From Candidatus Zipacnadia bacterium (lineage in GTDB: Bacteria; Armatimonadota; Zipacnadia; Zipacnadales; UBA5352), in NCBI GenBank assembly GCA_029820915.1, contig JALGUI010000158.1:1-8645 (forward strand): 8,645 nucleotides of DNA. Direction: 5' to 3'. The notes beneath the pieces were generated by a model that did not search any database, was not told the origin of the DNA, and saw only the letters and a list, made by a program, of their open reading frames with translations. The position numbers were made by a program, and so were the translations under genes. Positions 5,862 to 8,645 of the stretch are shown here, one piece after another (the first letter of the stretch is position 1; the number at the start of each line of letters is the position of its first letter).

Positions 5862-5880
5862 GCCGCTGGGGCGGTAGAAT
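5852..5880 (+). promoter_or_regulatory. Sigma-70-type promoter of uvrA
   Basis: The -35 hexamer TTGACT (5852-5857) and -10 hexamer TAGAAT (5875-5880) are separated by exactly 17 bases; each differs from consensus at one position. Transcription would start near 5887, giving a leader of about 37 bases before the uvrA ATG. It is the only convincing promoter I see in the window and makes uvrA independent of folC. Confidence 0.75.
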
Positions 5881-5903
5881 GTACCGTCCGCGTTGCAGAC
5901 AGT

Positions 5904-5908
5904 GGAGG
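5904..5908 (+). promoter_or_regulatory. uvrA ribosome binding site with long spacer
   Basis: GGAGG at 5904-5908 is the only strong Shine-Dalgarno core in the leader, but it is 15 bases from ATG 5924, longer than the usual 5-10. The only other in-frame ATG nearby (5879) overlaps the -10 hexamer and is upstream of the predicted transcript start, so 5924 is kept. Confidence 0.55.
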
Positions 5909-5923
5909 TGGCGACGCACCCGC

Positions 5924-8645
<2,722 letters not shown>

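Noticed and set aside
5879..5923. In-frame upstream ATG for uvrA
   Set aside because: It overlaps the -10 hexamer and would be upstream of the predicted transcript start; the added residues are Arg/Trp-rich and not UvrA-like.

Overview
This window is a GC-rich bacterial chromosome segment. Every supported gene is on the + strand. It carries ordinary housekeeping genes: the 3' end of purH, glyA, folC and most of uvrA. Between them lie a sialidase-like accessory gene, an MFS transporter and one small orphan ORF. Strong third-position GC bias, GGAGG-type ribosome binding sites, a cytosolic BNR/Asp-box protein and repeat-rich intergenic gaps suggest an uncultivated environmental bacterium. Armatimonadota- or Planctomycetota-like lineages come to mind, but that is a weak guess and the phylum cannot be fixed from this sequence.

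Layout: 1-114 is the end of PurH. 131-469 is a small protein of unknown function with codon use unlike its neighbours. 470-586 is a gap with a perfect short hairpin and small direct repeats. 587-1642 is a four-Asp-box sialidase-fold protein. 1691-1746 is an eight-unit heptanucleotide tandem array ending just before the glyA ribosome binding site. 1772-3034 is glyA. 3035-3166 is a gap holding three consecutive hairpins. 3167-4414 is a 12-TM-type MFS transporter whose 3' end overlaps folC (4392-5753). 5754-5923 holds a terminator-like hairpin, an AT-rich imperfect direct repeat resembling an insertion-sequence end, a palindrome and a near-consensus sigma-70 promoter. 5924 to the window end is uvrA, cut off by the window edge.

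Functionally, purH uses 10-formyl-tetrahydrofolate, glyA makes 5,10-methylene-tetrahydrofolate and folC adds the glutamate tail that keeps folates in the cell. Much of the window is therefore a loose folate/one-carbon neighbourhood. The MFS gene is probably co-transcribed with folC because their coding regions overlap. uvrA is a separate transcription unit with its own promoter.

I see no CRISPR array, tRNA, rRNA, defence island or obviously new multi-gene system. The points most worth checking are the intergenic repeats and hairpins, the architecture around the uvrA promoter, and an alanine in place of the serine of the first UvrA ABC signature. Long antisense reading frames are by-products of GC-rich codon bias and are not annotated.
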